Source: Variovorax sp. V213
GTDB taxonomy: Bacteria > Pseudomonadota > Gammaproteobacteria > Burkholderiales > Burkholderiaceae_C
Assembly: GCF_041154455.1 (NCBI RefSeq)
Contig: NZ_AP028664.1
Span: forward strand, 2,915,001-2,979,000
DNA length: 64,000 nucleotides
Direction: 5' to 3'
In this document: piece by piece, positions 1 through 8,459 of the stretch
Layout of the letters: the number at the start of each line of letters is the position of its first letter
Position numbering within the stretch: the stretch's first letter is position 1
Position numbers and translations under genes: made by a program
The notes under the pieces: generated by a model
Databases searched by the model: none
What the model was told of the DNA's origin: nothing
What the model saw: only the letters and a program-made list of their open reading frames with translations

Positions 1-460
1 ACCTCGCGATCGCGACACGCTGCTGCTGTCCTCCGGACAATTGGCCCGGGTACTTGTGCGCCTGGTCGGGTATGCGAACCCGCTCCAGGTATTTCATTGC
101 GATCGCTTGCGCTTCGGCCAGCGGTTTCTTCAGGACCCAGGTCGGTCCCAGCGTGAGGTTCTCCAGCACGGTGAGGTGAGGAAACAGGTTGAAGTGCTGG
201 AACACCATGCCGACTTCCTTCCTGATGGCCTCGATGCGCTTCAGGTCGTGGATCAGTTCAACGCCATCCACCTTGATGAGCCCCGACTGATGCTCCTCGA
301 GCCGGTTGATGCAGCGGATCATCGTGGACTTGCCTGACCCGGACGGCCCGCAGATCACGATCCGCTCCCCCCGCTGCACGTTCAGATCGATGTTTTGCAG
401 GACATGAAAGTCCCCATACCATTTGTTGACCTTCTGCAGACTGACGATGACTTCGCTCAT
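1..460 (-). CDS. aapP: Polar amino-acid ABC transporter ATP-binding protein (partial, cut by left edge)
   Basis: Cytoplasmic ATPase of a polar amino-acid uptake system. The first ~150 residues are present. They begin MSEVIVSLQKV and hold a Walker A motif GPSGSGKST, a Q-loop (VFQHFNLFPHLTV) and, at the very edge, the ABC signature LSGGQQQR. Walker B and the C-terminus lie outside the window. The ATG at 460 is 18 bp downstream of the permease stop, so this is the last gene of a four-gene transporter operon. GlnQ/HisP/AapP proteins are close paralogues; the Aap assignment rests on the two unusually long permeases and the binding protein upstream. Confidence 0.93.
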   Translation of the reverse strand, partial: MSEVIVSLQKVNKWYGDFHVLQNIDLNVQRGERIVICGPSGSGKSTMIRCINRLEEHQSGLIKVDGVELIHDLKRIEAIRKEVGMVFQHFNLFPHLTVLENLTLGPTWVLKKPLAEAQAIAMKYLERVRIPDQAHKYPGQLSGGQQQRVAIAR

Positions 461-478
461 TGATGTTCCCTTTGGACG

Positions 479-1570
479 CTAGCGCTTCAGATCCAACTCG
501 AGAGATCGGCTGTACCTCGATATGGAATAGCAGAAGACGAAGTAGATTAGGCCGATGAACAAGTAGGCCTCCACGCCGAAGCCTGTCCATGCGGGATCCG
601 CAAGAGCCGCCTTCGCTGCTTGCGTGAGGTCGAAGATTCCGATGATGACGACCAGCGATGTGTCTTTGAACAGCGCGATGAAGGTGCTCACCAGCGGCGG
701 AATCACGACCTTGAGGGCCTGGGGCAGGACAATCTTGCGCGTCTGCTGCCAGTAACTCAGTCCGATGGACTCGGCGCCCTCGTATTGGCCCTTGGGGATG
801 GCCTGGAGTCCGCCGCGGACAATTTCCGCAACGTAGGCCGCCGCAAAGAAGATGATCGCCAGCTGTGCCCTCAACAGCTTGTCGATGCTGAAGCCCTCTG
901 GCAAGAACAGGGGCAGCATCACCGACGACATGAACAGCAGACTGATCAAGGGCACGCCGCGTATCAGCTCGATGTATGCAACGCACATTGCCTTGATGGC
1001 CGGCATCCGGGAGCGACGCCCCAGGGCGAGCAGGATGCCGATGGGAAAGGCAAACGCGATTCCAAATGTCGACAGGATCAGTGTCAGGGGCAAGCCGCCC
1101 CAGCGCGTGTTCTCGACGAAGGCCAGACCGAGGAAGCCGCCCCACATCAAGGTCGCCACGGCTAGGATGGTGAACACCCACAGCCCGACAATCTGGAGTC
1201 CGGCCAGCCGGCGCGTGGCCGTCCAGACGATCGACGCGACGAGCAGCACCGTCGCGAGCAATGGCCGCCATTGCTCAGCATGCGGATAGGTGCCGAAGAG
1301 AATCAGCCGATATTTCTCCCGGATGAAAGCCCAGCAAGCCCCACCCGCCTCCCTGCAGGCCTGGGCGTCGGGGGCTTGGAAGCTGGCCTTGACCAACAGC
1401 CACTGCAACAAAGGGGGTGCCAGCATCAGCAAGAGCCAGATCGTCAGGATGGTCAAGACCGCACTCGCCGGAGACTGGAAAAGGCTTTGGCGCAGCCTGG
1501 TCACGAGCTTGGCCCGGACTCTGGATGGCGCCAGCAGGACGGGCCGGTCCGTCTGGGTGGTGGTGATCAT
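479..1570 (-). CDS. aapM: Amino-acid ABC transporter permease, AapM type
   Basis: Inner-membrane permease of 363 aa. The N-terminal extension with extra hydrophobic segments before the core domain is typical of AapM/BztC rather than the shorter HisM/GlnP proteins. The C-terminal half has the transmembrane domain with the EAA-type loop (GQYEGAESIGLSYWQQ) that contacts the ATPase. The ATG at 1570 (MITTTQTDRP) lies only 2 bp after the stop of the upstream permease, implying translational coupling. An upstream in-frame extension is possible but would overlap aapQ extensively. Confidence 0.92.
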   Translation of the reverse strand: MITTTQTDRPVLLAPSRVRAKLVTRLRQSLFQSPASAVLTILTIWLLLMLAPPLLQWLLVKASFQAPDAQACREAGGACWAFIREKYRLILFGTYPHAEQWRPLLATVLLVASIVWTATRRLAGLQIVGLWVFTILAVATLMWGGFLGLAFVENTRWGGLPLTLILSTFGIAFAFPIGILLALGRRSRMPAIKAMCVAYIELIRGVPLISLLFMSSVMLPLFLPEGFSIDKLLRAQLAIIFFAAAYVAEIVRGGLQAIPKGQYEGAESIGLSYWQQTRKIVLPQALKVVIPPLVSTFIALFKDTSLVVIIGIFDLTQAAKAALADPAWTGFGVEAYLFIGLIYFVFCYSISRYSRSLELDLKR

Positions 1571-1572
1571 GC

Positions 1573-2745
1573 TTATCTTTCCACCAGCGCAATGCGCTTG
1601 TTGTACCAGTTCATCAACAGCGAAACTGTGAGGCTCACAGTCATGAAGGCGGCCATGATGATCAGGACGCCCTCGATCGCCTGGCCGGTCTGGTTCAACA
1701 CCGTGTTGACGACGGAAACCAGGTCGGGGTAGCCGATTGCGACAGCGAGCGAGCTGTTCTTGACCAGGTTCAGGTACTGACTGGTCGTCGGGGGAACGAT
1801 CACGCGGAGCGCCTGGGGCAAGATGACGAGCCGGAGCACCCGGGACCTCGGAAGCCCGAGCGTCTGTGCCGCCTCCCATTGGCCGTGGCTAACCGATTGG
1901 ACGCCGGCGCGGACGATCTCTGCAATGAACCCGGCCGTGTAGGTGACGAGGCCGACCAGCAATGCGAACAGCTCGGGAGAGAGCGCCCAGCCTCCCTCGA
2001 AGTTGAATCCGCTCCGGTGAGGAGTGCTGAGATGAAATTCGCGGCCTCCGACCAGCCAGCCGGCCACCGGCATGAACAGCAAGAGCATCAGCGCGAAAGG
2101 CCAAAGTCTCGATTGGGCGCCGGTCCGGCGCCGGCTGGAGCGCTGCCATCGGCCAACTGCCACGATGGTGACTACGGCGAGCACCAATCCCCAAAGCATT
2201 CCCGCAACGGCCGGTCCATCCACCGATGGCATCAGCATGCCGCGGTTCGACAGGTAGGTGCCCGGAAGCGGATGAAAGGCCGCCTTCGGACCCGGCAGCA
2301 GTTCACCGATGACGGCATACCAGATCAACAGTTGCAGCAGAAGCGGCACATTGCGGATCAGTTCCACGTATGCACTTGCCAGCCGCGCGACGAGCCAATT
2401 GCTCGACAACCTCGCGATCCCGACAATGACGCCGAGCATCGTAGCCAACACCAATGCGACGGCGGAGACCCGCAGCGTGTTGGCGAGTCCCACGAGAATG
2501 GCGCGGGCGTAGGTGTCCGATGGGGAATACTCGATCAGCGACTCGCCGATGGCGAAACCCGCTTCTCTTTCCAGAAATGCGAAACCAGTCGCGATGTTGC
2601 GCGTCGCGAGGTTGTGCAAGGTGTTGGAGACGAGGTAGTACGCCAAGAGGGCGGCCAGCCCAACGACGACGAACTGATAGGCAAGTGCCCTGAACTCCGG
2701 GTTGTTCCAGCTGAACTTGAGCGGAGCGCGATGGTGTGAACTCAT
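1573..2745 (-). CDS. aapQ: Amino-acid ABC transporter permease, AapQ type
   Basis: Inner-membrane permease of 390 aa. It has an N-terminal membrane anchor, a long loop between transmembrane segments as in AapQ/BztB, and the C-terminal EAA loop (VSHGQWEAAQTLGLPRSR). It forms the heterodimeric channel with the next gene. The ATG at 2745 is 33 bp after the binding-protein stop. The order J-Q-M-P is the standard order of rhizobial and betaproteobacterial general L-amino-acid transporters, which take up many polar amino acids. Confidence 0.92.
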   Translation of the reverse strand: MSSHHRAPLKFSWNNPEFRALAYQFVVVGLAALLAYYLVSNTLHNLATRNIATGFAFLEREAGFAIGESLIEYSPSDTYARAILVGLANTLRVSAVALVLATMLGVIVGIARLSSNWLVARLASAYVELIRNVPLLLQLLIWYAVIGELLPGPKAAFHPLPGTYLSNRGMLMPSVDGPAVAGMLWGLVLAVVTIVAVGRWQRSSRRRTGAQSRLWPFALMLLLFMPVAGWLVGGREFHLSTPHRSGFNFEGGWALSPELFALLVGLVTYTAGFIAEIVRAGVQSVSHGQWEAAQTLGLPRSRVLRLVILPQALRVIVPPTTSQYLNLVKNSSLAVAIGYPDLVSVVNTVLNQTGQAIEGVLIIMAAFMTVSLTVSLLMNWYNKRIALVER

Positions 2746-2778
2746 GGGGAGGTCGAGTGCCTGTCGCTCGAGCGTGGG

Positions 2779-3798
2779 CTAGCGAATGGGCCACCCGTAC
2801 ATCAGCCCGCCCTTCGTGTACAAGGCATTCAGGCCGCGATCGAGCTTCATCGGACTCCCTGCGCCCAGGCTGCGGTCGAACATCTCACCGTAGTTGCCAA
2901 CCTGCTTGATGATGTTGTAGGCCCACTTGTCGTCAAGCCCGAGCCCCTTGCCCATGCCGGGCGAGGTACCGAGGATCCGCTGGATGTTGGGCGGGATGCT
3001 GCCCTTTGCGATCTCGTCGACATTCTTGGACGTCAGGTTGTATTCCTCCGCCTCCAGAAGCGCATTGAGCGACCAGCGCACGACGTTGAACCAAGCTTCG
3101 TCGCCTTGGCGCACCATCGGTCCGAGCGGCTCCTTGGACAGGGGCTCCGGCAAGATCACATACTTGTCCGTGTTTCCGAAAGCGATACGCGCCAGCGCCA
3201 GCTGCGACTTGTCCATCGTGATGCCATCGCAGCGGCCCGCCGCGAATGCGCGCTTGATCTCGTCGACGGTGTCCAGCAGCACCGGCTTGAAGCTCTGCTT
3301 GAGGCCGCGAAACCAGTCGGTGAGGTTCAGTTCGGTGGTGGTTCCCGGCAGGACGCAGATGGTGGCGCCCGCCAGATTCTTCGCACTGCTGACGTTGGCA
3401 TCCTTGGTCACCATGATGCCCTGGCTGTCATAGAAGTTCACGCCAACGCCAATGAGGCCCAGGGTGGTGTCGCGCGACATCGTCTGGGTGGTGTTGCGCG
3501 TCAGGACGTCGACCTCGCCGGACTGCAGCGCAGTGAAGCGTGCTTGCGTGGTGAGCGGGATGACCTTGAACTTCGTCGCATTGCCGAACATCGCGGCGGC
3601 AATCGCACGGCAGGTGTCCACGTCGATGCCCTGCCACTCCCCCTTGCTGTCGGTGAATGCGAATCCGGGGAGGTTCGTCGAGACACCGCACTGCACGAAG
3701 CCGCGCTTCTTCACCGTGTCGAATGTTTGGCCGGCATGGCCCATGCCGGAGAGACAAAGGCCCATCAAGGCGGCGGCCGCAAGGCGAACGAGTTTCAT
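2779..3798 (-). CDS. aapJ: Amino-acid ABC transporter periplasmic binding protein, AapJ type
   Basis: Periplasmic solute-binding protein of 339 aa (SBP_bac_3 family). The start chosen is the ATG at 3798, because it places a clean Sec signal peptide (MKLVRLAAAALMGLCLSGMGHA) at the N-terminus; the open frame runs upstream but without signal-like sequence. Family features include the FVQCGVS strand at the mature N-terminus and the GFAFTDSKGEWQGIDVD segment that binds the amino-acid alpha-carboxylate and amino groups. It leads the transporter operon, 135 bp downstream of the aldolase gene. Confidence 0.93.
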   Translation of the reverse strand: MKLVRLAAAALMGLCLSGMGHAGQTFDTVKKRGFVQCGVSTNLPGFAFTDSKGEWQGIDVDTCRAIAAAMFGNATKFKVIPLTTQARFTALQSGEVDVLTRNTTQTMSRDTTLGLIGVGVNFYDSQGIMVTKDANVSSAKNLAGATICVLPGTTTELNLTDWFRGLKQSFKPVLLDTVDEIKRAFAAGRCDGITMDKSQLALARIAFGNTDKYVILPEPLSKEPLGPMVRQGDEAWFNVVRWSLNALLEAEEYNLTSKNVDEIAKGSIPPNIQRILGTSPGMGKGLGLDDKWAYNIIKQVGNYGEMFDRSLGAGSPMKLDRGLNALYTKGGLMYGWPIR

Positions 3799-3933
3799 GG
3801 CAATCTTTCTGTGGGAAACGGAGTTTTTCAGCGCCGAGCGCTGGGCATGGAATGCAGGCGGGCGAACGCGGTCCGGGACGTACATGCCGGATGCATGCCC
3901 GCCGGATGCGAGACGCAGAAGTCGGGCGGCGCT

Positions 3934-4731
3934 CTAGGGACGAGGCCGGCCGTCGAGCGGCGGCGCCGCGCCTGCTCCGGCCTGCCGGCACCAATAGTCG
4001 AAGGTGCTGTTCACGATCGAAGGCTTCAGCAGATAGTCGTGCGCCTCGCGGGCCAGCGTGTCGTCCACCGGCGTCAACGGGCCGAATGCGGCTTGGGCCC
4101 GCAGCTGCATCCGTGCGGCACGCTCGAGATAAACAGACAGATAGGTGGCTTCCTGTGTCGTCCTTCCGGCCGTCAGGTAGCCGTGGTTCGCCAGGATGAT
4201 GGCTCGCTTCGCTCCGAGCGCCCGCGAGATGATGACGCCTTCATCATCCGCAATGGGCACCCCCGGCCACTCGGCGAGGAATGCGCAATCGTCATGCAGG
4301 GGCGTCATGTCCATCTGGGCGATGACCAGCGGTTGCCTGGCTGCAGCGAGCGCGGACGCCCAGGGGGAATGCGTATGGACGATGGACTGCACGTCGGGGC
4401 GCGCCTCGTACACCCACAGATGGAAGCGCGTCGCGGGGTTCGGCATGCCGCTGCCCGTGAGCGTGTTCAGGTCGCTGTCGACTTCGATGAAGTCGTCCGG
4501 CGTGGCTTCGTCGAAGCCGAGCCCGAACCGGAGCGTCCAGTACGCGCCTGCCCGCTCGGACCTCGCACTGATCTGGCCGGCGAGACCCGCCTCCTGCCCC
4601 GTCATGGCAAGAATCCGGCAAGCGGAGGCCAGGGTCTCCTTCATGGTCCGGCGGGGGGACACCAGATGCCTGGCCATGTCCCGGGTGGCACGATCGTCGA
4701 AGTAGTCCTTGGACCGCAAGTCTTCAGCCAT
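3934..4731 (-). CDS. Class II aldolase/adducin family protein
   Basis: Cytoplasmic zinc-dependent aldolase or decarboxylase-like protein of 265 aa. The family metal site is visible as SIVHTHSPWA (two His) and ILANHGYLTAG (third His). Members include fuculose-phosphate aldolases, but many paralogues in catabolic operons act on other substrates, so the reaction is not predicted. The ATG at 4731 is preferred because GGAG precedes it by 9 bases; an alternative ATG lies at 4746. A GACAC-N3-GTATC palindrome is centred about 32 bp upstream. It probably heads a unit with aapJQMP, 135 bp further on. Confidence 0.85.
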   Translation of the reverse strand: MAEDLRSKDYFDDRATRDMARHLVSPRRTMKETLASACRILAMTGQEAGLAGQISARSERAGAYWTLRFGLGFDEATPDDFIEVDSDLNTLTGSGMPNPATRFHLWVYEARPDVQSIVHTHSPWASALAAARQPLVIAQMDMTPLHDDCAFLAEWPGVPIADDEGVIISRALGAKRAIILANHGYLTAGRTTQEATYLSVYLERAARMQLRAQAAFGPLTPVDDTLAREAHDYLLKPSIVNSTFDYWCRQAGAGAAPPLDGRPRP

Positions 4732-4756
4732 GTGGTGTGTCTCCATGTCTTGTAAT

Positions 4757-4769
4757 GACACAAAGTATC
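4757..4769. promoter_or_regulatory. Candidate operator, site A (GACAC-AAA-GTATC)
   Basis: A 13-bp inverted repeat with one mismatch, 26-38 bp upstream of the aldolase ATG on the minus strand. It is the weakest of three matching sites in the first 15 kb (the others are at 8398 and 14222). Its position in front of an operon and its resemblance to the two perfect copies suggest the same regulator. Which protein binds it is inferred, not seen. Confidence 0.5.
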
Positions 4770-4856
4770 CTGGGCTTCCGCACAAGAAACCATGCAGCAC
4801 AGCTCATAGCAGCTATGAGCTGTGCGCGACGGCGTCGCGAATGAATGGACCTGCGC

Positions 4857-6497
4857 TCACTCCCACTTGAGGGAGCGCTCTACCGACATGTCCGGATCAC
4901 TGCAGACTTCGATCAGCACCGGTCCCTCGACGCTCATGGCTTGCTCGACAATGCCTGCGGCATCCCTGGCGTGCTCGATCCTGAACCCACGGGCGCCGAA
5001 TGCCTCTGCAAGTTTTGCGAAGCCGGGATTGACCAGGTCGGTGCCGCTGATGCGATGGGGAAAGTGCCGCTGCTGGTGGGTGCGGATGGTGGCGTATGAC
5101 CCGTTGTTCGACACCACCACGCGCAGGTTCAACCCTCGGTCGACGGCAGTGATCAGTTCGTTGCCGTTCATGAGAAATCCGCCGTCGCCGACGAAGGCGA
5201 GAACTTCTCGCCCCGGATGGCGCAAGGCAGCCGCTATACCGGCCGGGACCCCTGTTCCCATGGCTCCGCAAGCCGAGCCGAGCAGCCGGTTCGCCGGCGT
5301 CATCTTGAAGATGCGGTGAACCCAGGCTGCAAAGTTGCCTGAATCGGTCGTCAAGACCGCATCGTTCTGGGCCAGCCGTGCGATCGCCATGATCGTGTGG
5401 CCCAGGACGTCGTTCGCCACCACATTCTGTGGTTGCCATCCGTGCGCACGATCGGCCGCCGCGCGCACCCGCTCGAGCCACTGGCTCGACGCCGCGCCGG
5501 AGCCGCCATGGCGCAATGCGGCACGCACGAAGCCATGCGCCGTCGAGACGATCGGCAGTTCCGCGGCGAAGTGACGCCCGATCATGTAGGGATCGGGATA
5601 CACGTGAACGAACTTCTGCGAATTGGTGCCTTGCCGTGGAAAGGCGAACCCCAGGGACGACACGTCGCCCATGCGGCTGCCGATGGCAACGATCAAGTCG
5701 GCTTCGCTGAAGAGCGCCGTGTGCGCGGGCGAGGTGAAGAAGCTCAGTTGGCCCACCCAGCGAGGGTCTGTGTTGGAGAACTGGTCCTGGTTCTTGTTTG
5801 TGACGGCAACGGGAATGTTCCACCGGTCGACGAGCGCCTGGAGATCCTCGCGGAAATCATCGGTCCGGCACTCACCGCCGACGATCAGGATCGGCCGGCT
5901 GGCCTTGGAAAGCAGATCGTGCACGCGCGCCGCATTCTCCAGGGTCGCCTCTGCGAGTGCCACGCCATGAACCCGCGCGGGCTGTCGCTCGACCAGTTCG
6001 GTCAGGACGTCTTCGGGCAACTCGACCGCGACCGGTCCTGGCGTTCCCGAGGCAGCTGTGGCAAAGGCGCGGGCCATCACTTCGGCGGCGCATGCCGCCT
6101 TGTCGATGCGCCCTGACCATTTCAGCAAGCCGGAGAATGCTTTGGCGGAATCGATCTCCTGAACGGCGCCGCGGCCCAGGTTCTGCGTTTCGACCTGGCC
6201 TATCAAGAGGATCAGCGGAACCGCTTCTTCGGCCGCCACGTGGACGCCGATCGCGGCATTGAATGCCCCAGGCCCTCTGCTTGCCATGACGATGCCAGTG
6301 CGGCCCGTTAGCTTGGCGTCCGCGATCGCGGCCAAGGCCGCGGAGCCTTCGTGGCGGCATGTCACCAGATCGAAATCGCGCCGCGCGTGAAGCGCATCCA
6401 GGAGCGCAAGGAAGCTCTCGCCGGGAACGCTGAATGCGCGGTCCGCGCCGTGCGCGACCATGCTGTCGACGATGGCCTCGGCAACTCTGTATGTCAT
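4857..6497 (-). CDS. Thiamine-pyrophosphate-dependent enzyme, acetolactate-synthase-like
   Basis: Cytoplasmic ThDP enzyme of 546 aa with the three-domain architecture of the family. The N-terminal PYR domain carries the catalytic Glu in TCRHEGSAA (about residue 50). A central domain follows. The C-terminal PP domain has the ThDP/Mg motif GDGGFLMNGNEL followed by SNNGSYATIR. It is close to the many acetolactate-synthase-like proteins of unknown substrate; oxalyl-CoA decarboxylase, Xsc and sulfopyruvate decarboxylase hallmarks are not evident. It starts 13 bp after acuI and is probably in the acuR-acuI operon. The acyl donor and acceptor cannot be told from the sequence. Confidence 0.85.
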   Translation of the reverse strand: MTYRVAEAIVDSMVAHGADRAFSVPGESFLALLDALHARRDFDLVTCRHEGSAALAAIADAKLTGRTGIVMASRGPGAFNAAIGVHVAAEEAVPLILLIGQVETQNLGRGAVQEIDSAKAFSGLLKWSGRIDKAACAAEVMARAFATAASGTPGPVAVELPEDVLTELVERQPARVHGVALAEATLENAARVHDLLSKASRPILIVGGECRTDDFREDLQALVDRWNIPVAVTNKNQDQFSNTDPRWVGQLSFFTSPAHTALFSEADLIVAIGSRMGDVSSLGFAFPRQGTNSQKFVHVYPDPYMIGRHFAAELPIVSTAHGFVRAALRHGGSGAASSQWLERVRAAADRAHGWQPQNVVANDVLGHTIMAIARLAQNDAVLTTDSGNFAAWVHRIFKMTPANRLLGSACGAMGTGVPAGIAAALRHPGREVLAFVGDGGFLMNGNELITAVDRGLNLRVVVSNNGSYATIRTHQQRHFPHRISGTDLVNPGFAKLAEAFGARGFRIEHARDAAGIVEQAMSVEGPVLIEVCSDPDMSVERSLKWE

Positions 6498-6510
6498 GAA
6501 CGTCCTTTTT

Positions 6511-7497
6511 TCAAGACGCGTTCACGTCGACGACCACGCGACCCCGGATCTCGCCCCGCATGAGCCTCCCGGCTGCATCAATCGCTTGCGGCAGCGCGAT
6601 CTCGGTCGCAATCTCTTCCAGGAATGGTCCGTGCAGATCGCGCGCCAGCCGCTCCCAGGCCGCGACACGGTCTGCCTTTGGCCGCATCACGCTGTCGATG
6701 CCGACGAGGCTCACACCGCGCAGGATGAATGGCGCAACCGACGCAGGCAGGTCGAGCCCCTGGGCCAGGCCGCACGCAGCGACCACGCCGTTGTATCGAA
6801 GCTGTGCGCATACGTTGGCCAGCGTGTGGCTGCCAACCGAATCCACGGCGGCGATCCAGCGCTCCTTCTGCAGCGGCTTGCCCGGTTCGCTCAACCCCTT
6901 GCGATCGATCACGTCGCTGGCCCCGAGCCGCCGAAGATAGTCAGATTCGCCCGGCCGCCCCGTGGACGCAGTGACCGTGTACCCGAGCTTGGCCAGCAGC
7001 GCGATCGCAACGCTTCCCACGCCGCCGTTCGCACCCGTCACGAGCACCGGCCCATCGCTTGCCTTGAGCCCGTGCCGCTCCAAGGCCATCACGCACAGCA
7101 TGGCGGTGTACCCTGCGGTCCCGATGGCCATGGCATCCCTGGTGCTGAAACGCTTCGGAAGCGGAATCAACCAGTCGCCCTTCACGCGCGCCCGCTGTGC
7201 AAGCCCGCCCCAGTGCGCTTCGCCAACGCCCCAGCCGTTGAGCACCACCGTGTCGCCCGGCTTGAATCCGGGATGGTCGCTCTGCTCCACCACGCCCGCA
7301 AAGTCGATGCCCGGCACCATGGGAAAGCTCCGGACTACGGGCCCCTTTCCGGTGATGGCCAGGCCGTCCTTGTAGTTCAGCGTGCTGTATTCGACGCGGA
7401 CCGTGACGTCGCCTGGGGGCAGGCGGTTTTCATCGATCTCGGCCAGCGAGGCGCGGTAGCCTTCCGCGTCTTTTTCCACGACGATGCCTTTGAACAT
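6511..7497 (-). CDS. acuI: Acryloyl-CoA reductase / quinone oxidoreductase, YhdH-AcuI family
   Basis: NADPH-dependent medium-chain reductase of 328 aa without zinc ligands. Characteristic AcuI segments are the start MFKGIVVEKD, LNYKDGLAITGKGPVVR, PGIDFAGVV and the nucleotide-binding loop VTGANGGVGSVAIALLAKLGY. AcuI reduces acryloyl-CoA to propionyl-CoA, often to detoxify acrylate from DMSP or 3-hydroxypropionate. The ATG at 7497 is chosen since the longer open frame upstream reads through the TetR gene. It lies 20 bp downstream of the AcuR-like repressor gene, the usual acuR-acuI pair. Confidence 0.88.
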   Translation of the reverse strand: MFKGIVVEKDAEGYRASLAEIDENRLPPGDVTVRVEYSTLNYKDGLAITGKGPVVRSFPMVPGIDFAGVVEQSDHPGFKPGDTVVLNGWGVGEAHWGGLAQRARVKGDWLIPLPKRFSTRDAMAIGTAGYTAMLCVMALERHGLKASDGPVLVTGANGGVGSVAIALLAKLGYTVTASTGRPGESDYLRRLGASDVIDRKGLSEPGKPLQKERWIAAVDSVGSHTLANVCAQLRYNGVVAACGLAQGLDLPASVAPFILRGVSLVGIDSVMRPKADRVAAWERLARDLHGPFLEEIATEIALPQAIDAAGRLMRGEIRGRVVVDVNAS

Positions 7498-7517
7498 AAT
7501 TTCGCTCCAATAAAAAA

Positions 7518-8183
7518 TCAGTGATCCGCCGCGTGGCGGGCCGAGGCCTGGGCGCGCGCACCCAGGCTGGACAGATATGCCTCGATGAAGGTGACCAGGG
7601 GCCGGTCCGACTGCACCAGCCTGGCTCGGAGCACCGCACCCTCCCAGGCGATCCAGAAGAACTCGGCGAGCTGCTCGACATCCAGCGTCGCCGCGATGGT
7701 TCCTGCGGACTGAGCCTCGCGCAGGCAGGAAGCCACCCGCTCCTGCCAGCCGACAAGGATGGCGTCGAGGCGTTCGCGAAAATCCACAGGCAGTGCCCCC
7801 AGTTCCTGGCTCAGGTTGCCGACAAGGCATCCCCGGGTGAAGCGGTGCTTGCGCATGCCTCGCGATGCATCGGCAATGAAGTCGGCAAGCCGATCGAGCG
7901 GTGCACGTTCCTGGTTCAGCAGCCACCGGTCGAGCTTGCGCTTGAAGTAGTCGTCGTACGCCTCCATCACGGCCGCTCCGAACGCGTCCTTGTTCGCGAA
8001 GTAGTGATAGAACGAGCCCTTGGGCACGGTCGCCCGCTTCAGCACGGCATCCAGGCCCGTCGAACTGAAGCCCTGCTCGGTGAGCAACTCCATCCCGCAT
8101 CGGATCAGTACATCACGCGTTGCCGCATACGCCGGCGAAGGCCGCCCGCCGCGCGCCACGGCCGTTTTGGTTTTTTCTGTCAT
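7518..8183 (-). CDS. acuR: TetR family repressor, AcuR-like
   Basis: DNA-binding regulator of 221 aa. The N-terminal HTH (residues ~25-65) ends in the family motif VPKGSFYHYFANKDAFG. The C-terminal ligand domain has RGCLVGNLSQELG, typical of the AcuR/NemR branch (TetR_C_16-like). It is followed closely by acuI, which matches the acrylate-responsive acuR-acuI arrangement of other Proteobacteria. An imperfect palindrome sits 9-27 bp upstream of its start, consistent with autoregulation. The inducer is inferred from the family. Confidence 0.87.
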   Translation of the reverse strand: MTEKTKTAVARGGRPSPAYAATRDVLIRCGMELLTEQGFSSTGLDAVLKRATVPKGSFYHYFANKDAFGAAVMEAYDDYFKRKLDRWLLNQERAPLDRLADFIADASRGMRKHRFTRGCLVGNLSQELGALPVDFRERLDAILVGWQERVASCLREAQSAGTIAATLDVEQLAEFFWIAWEGAVLRARLVQSDRPLVTFIEAYLSSLGARAQASARHAADH

Positions 8184-8191
8184 GCGGCAAT

Positions 8192-8210
8192 TCTAGACCG
8201 ATCGTTTAGA
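8192..8210. promoter_or_regulatory. Candidate AcuR/TetR operator (imperfect palindrome)
   Basis: The 19 bp between TCTAGAC and GTTTAGA form an inverted repeat with one mismatch in seven per arm, spaced by CGATC. It lies 9-27 bp upstream of the TetR start, where an autorepressor usually binds. The arms resemble TAGAC-type operators of the NemR/AcuR group. Assignment to this regulator rests on position. Confidence 0.45.
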
Positions 8211-8397
8211 GATCACACACTGCTTTCTCCGAAACGTGCGCGCATTGACAGAGGTCGCACCAACTTGTGGCCACGCATGCACTTTCATTGAGCAATTCTC
8301 CACTTCACTCACCGTCAACAGGTGGAATCGATAGATTTTTCCAGATTTGCTTGCAGGCCTGAGTTTTGCTCTCTTAACCCCGATACGAGTCCTAATT

Positions 8398-8410
8398 GAC
8401 ACAATGTGTC
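8398..8410. promoter_or_regulatory. Candidate operator, site B (GACAC-AAT-GTGTC), overlapping a -35 box
   Basis: A perfect 5+3+5 palindrome in the divergent region between the TetR gene and the Bug-ACAD-CoA transferase operon. A TTGACA -35 hexamer (8396-8401) overlaps its left arm, and AATACT lies 17 bp further on as a possible -10 (8419-8424). Binding here would block RNA polymerase on the plus-strand operon, whose ATG is at 8460. The same palindrome occurs at 14222 and, with one mismatch, at 4757. Confidence 0.6.
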
Positions 8411-8459
8411 TTACGATCAATACTTAGACCACCTCCTCACTTCTGCGGAAGGAAGCCTC

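Noticed and set aside
3106..4755. Plus-strand open frame of 549 codons across aapJ and the aldolase
   Set aside because: Antisense shadow of GC-rich coding DNA; Arg/His/Gly-rich translation with no family features, while the opposite strand encodes clear proteins.
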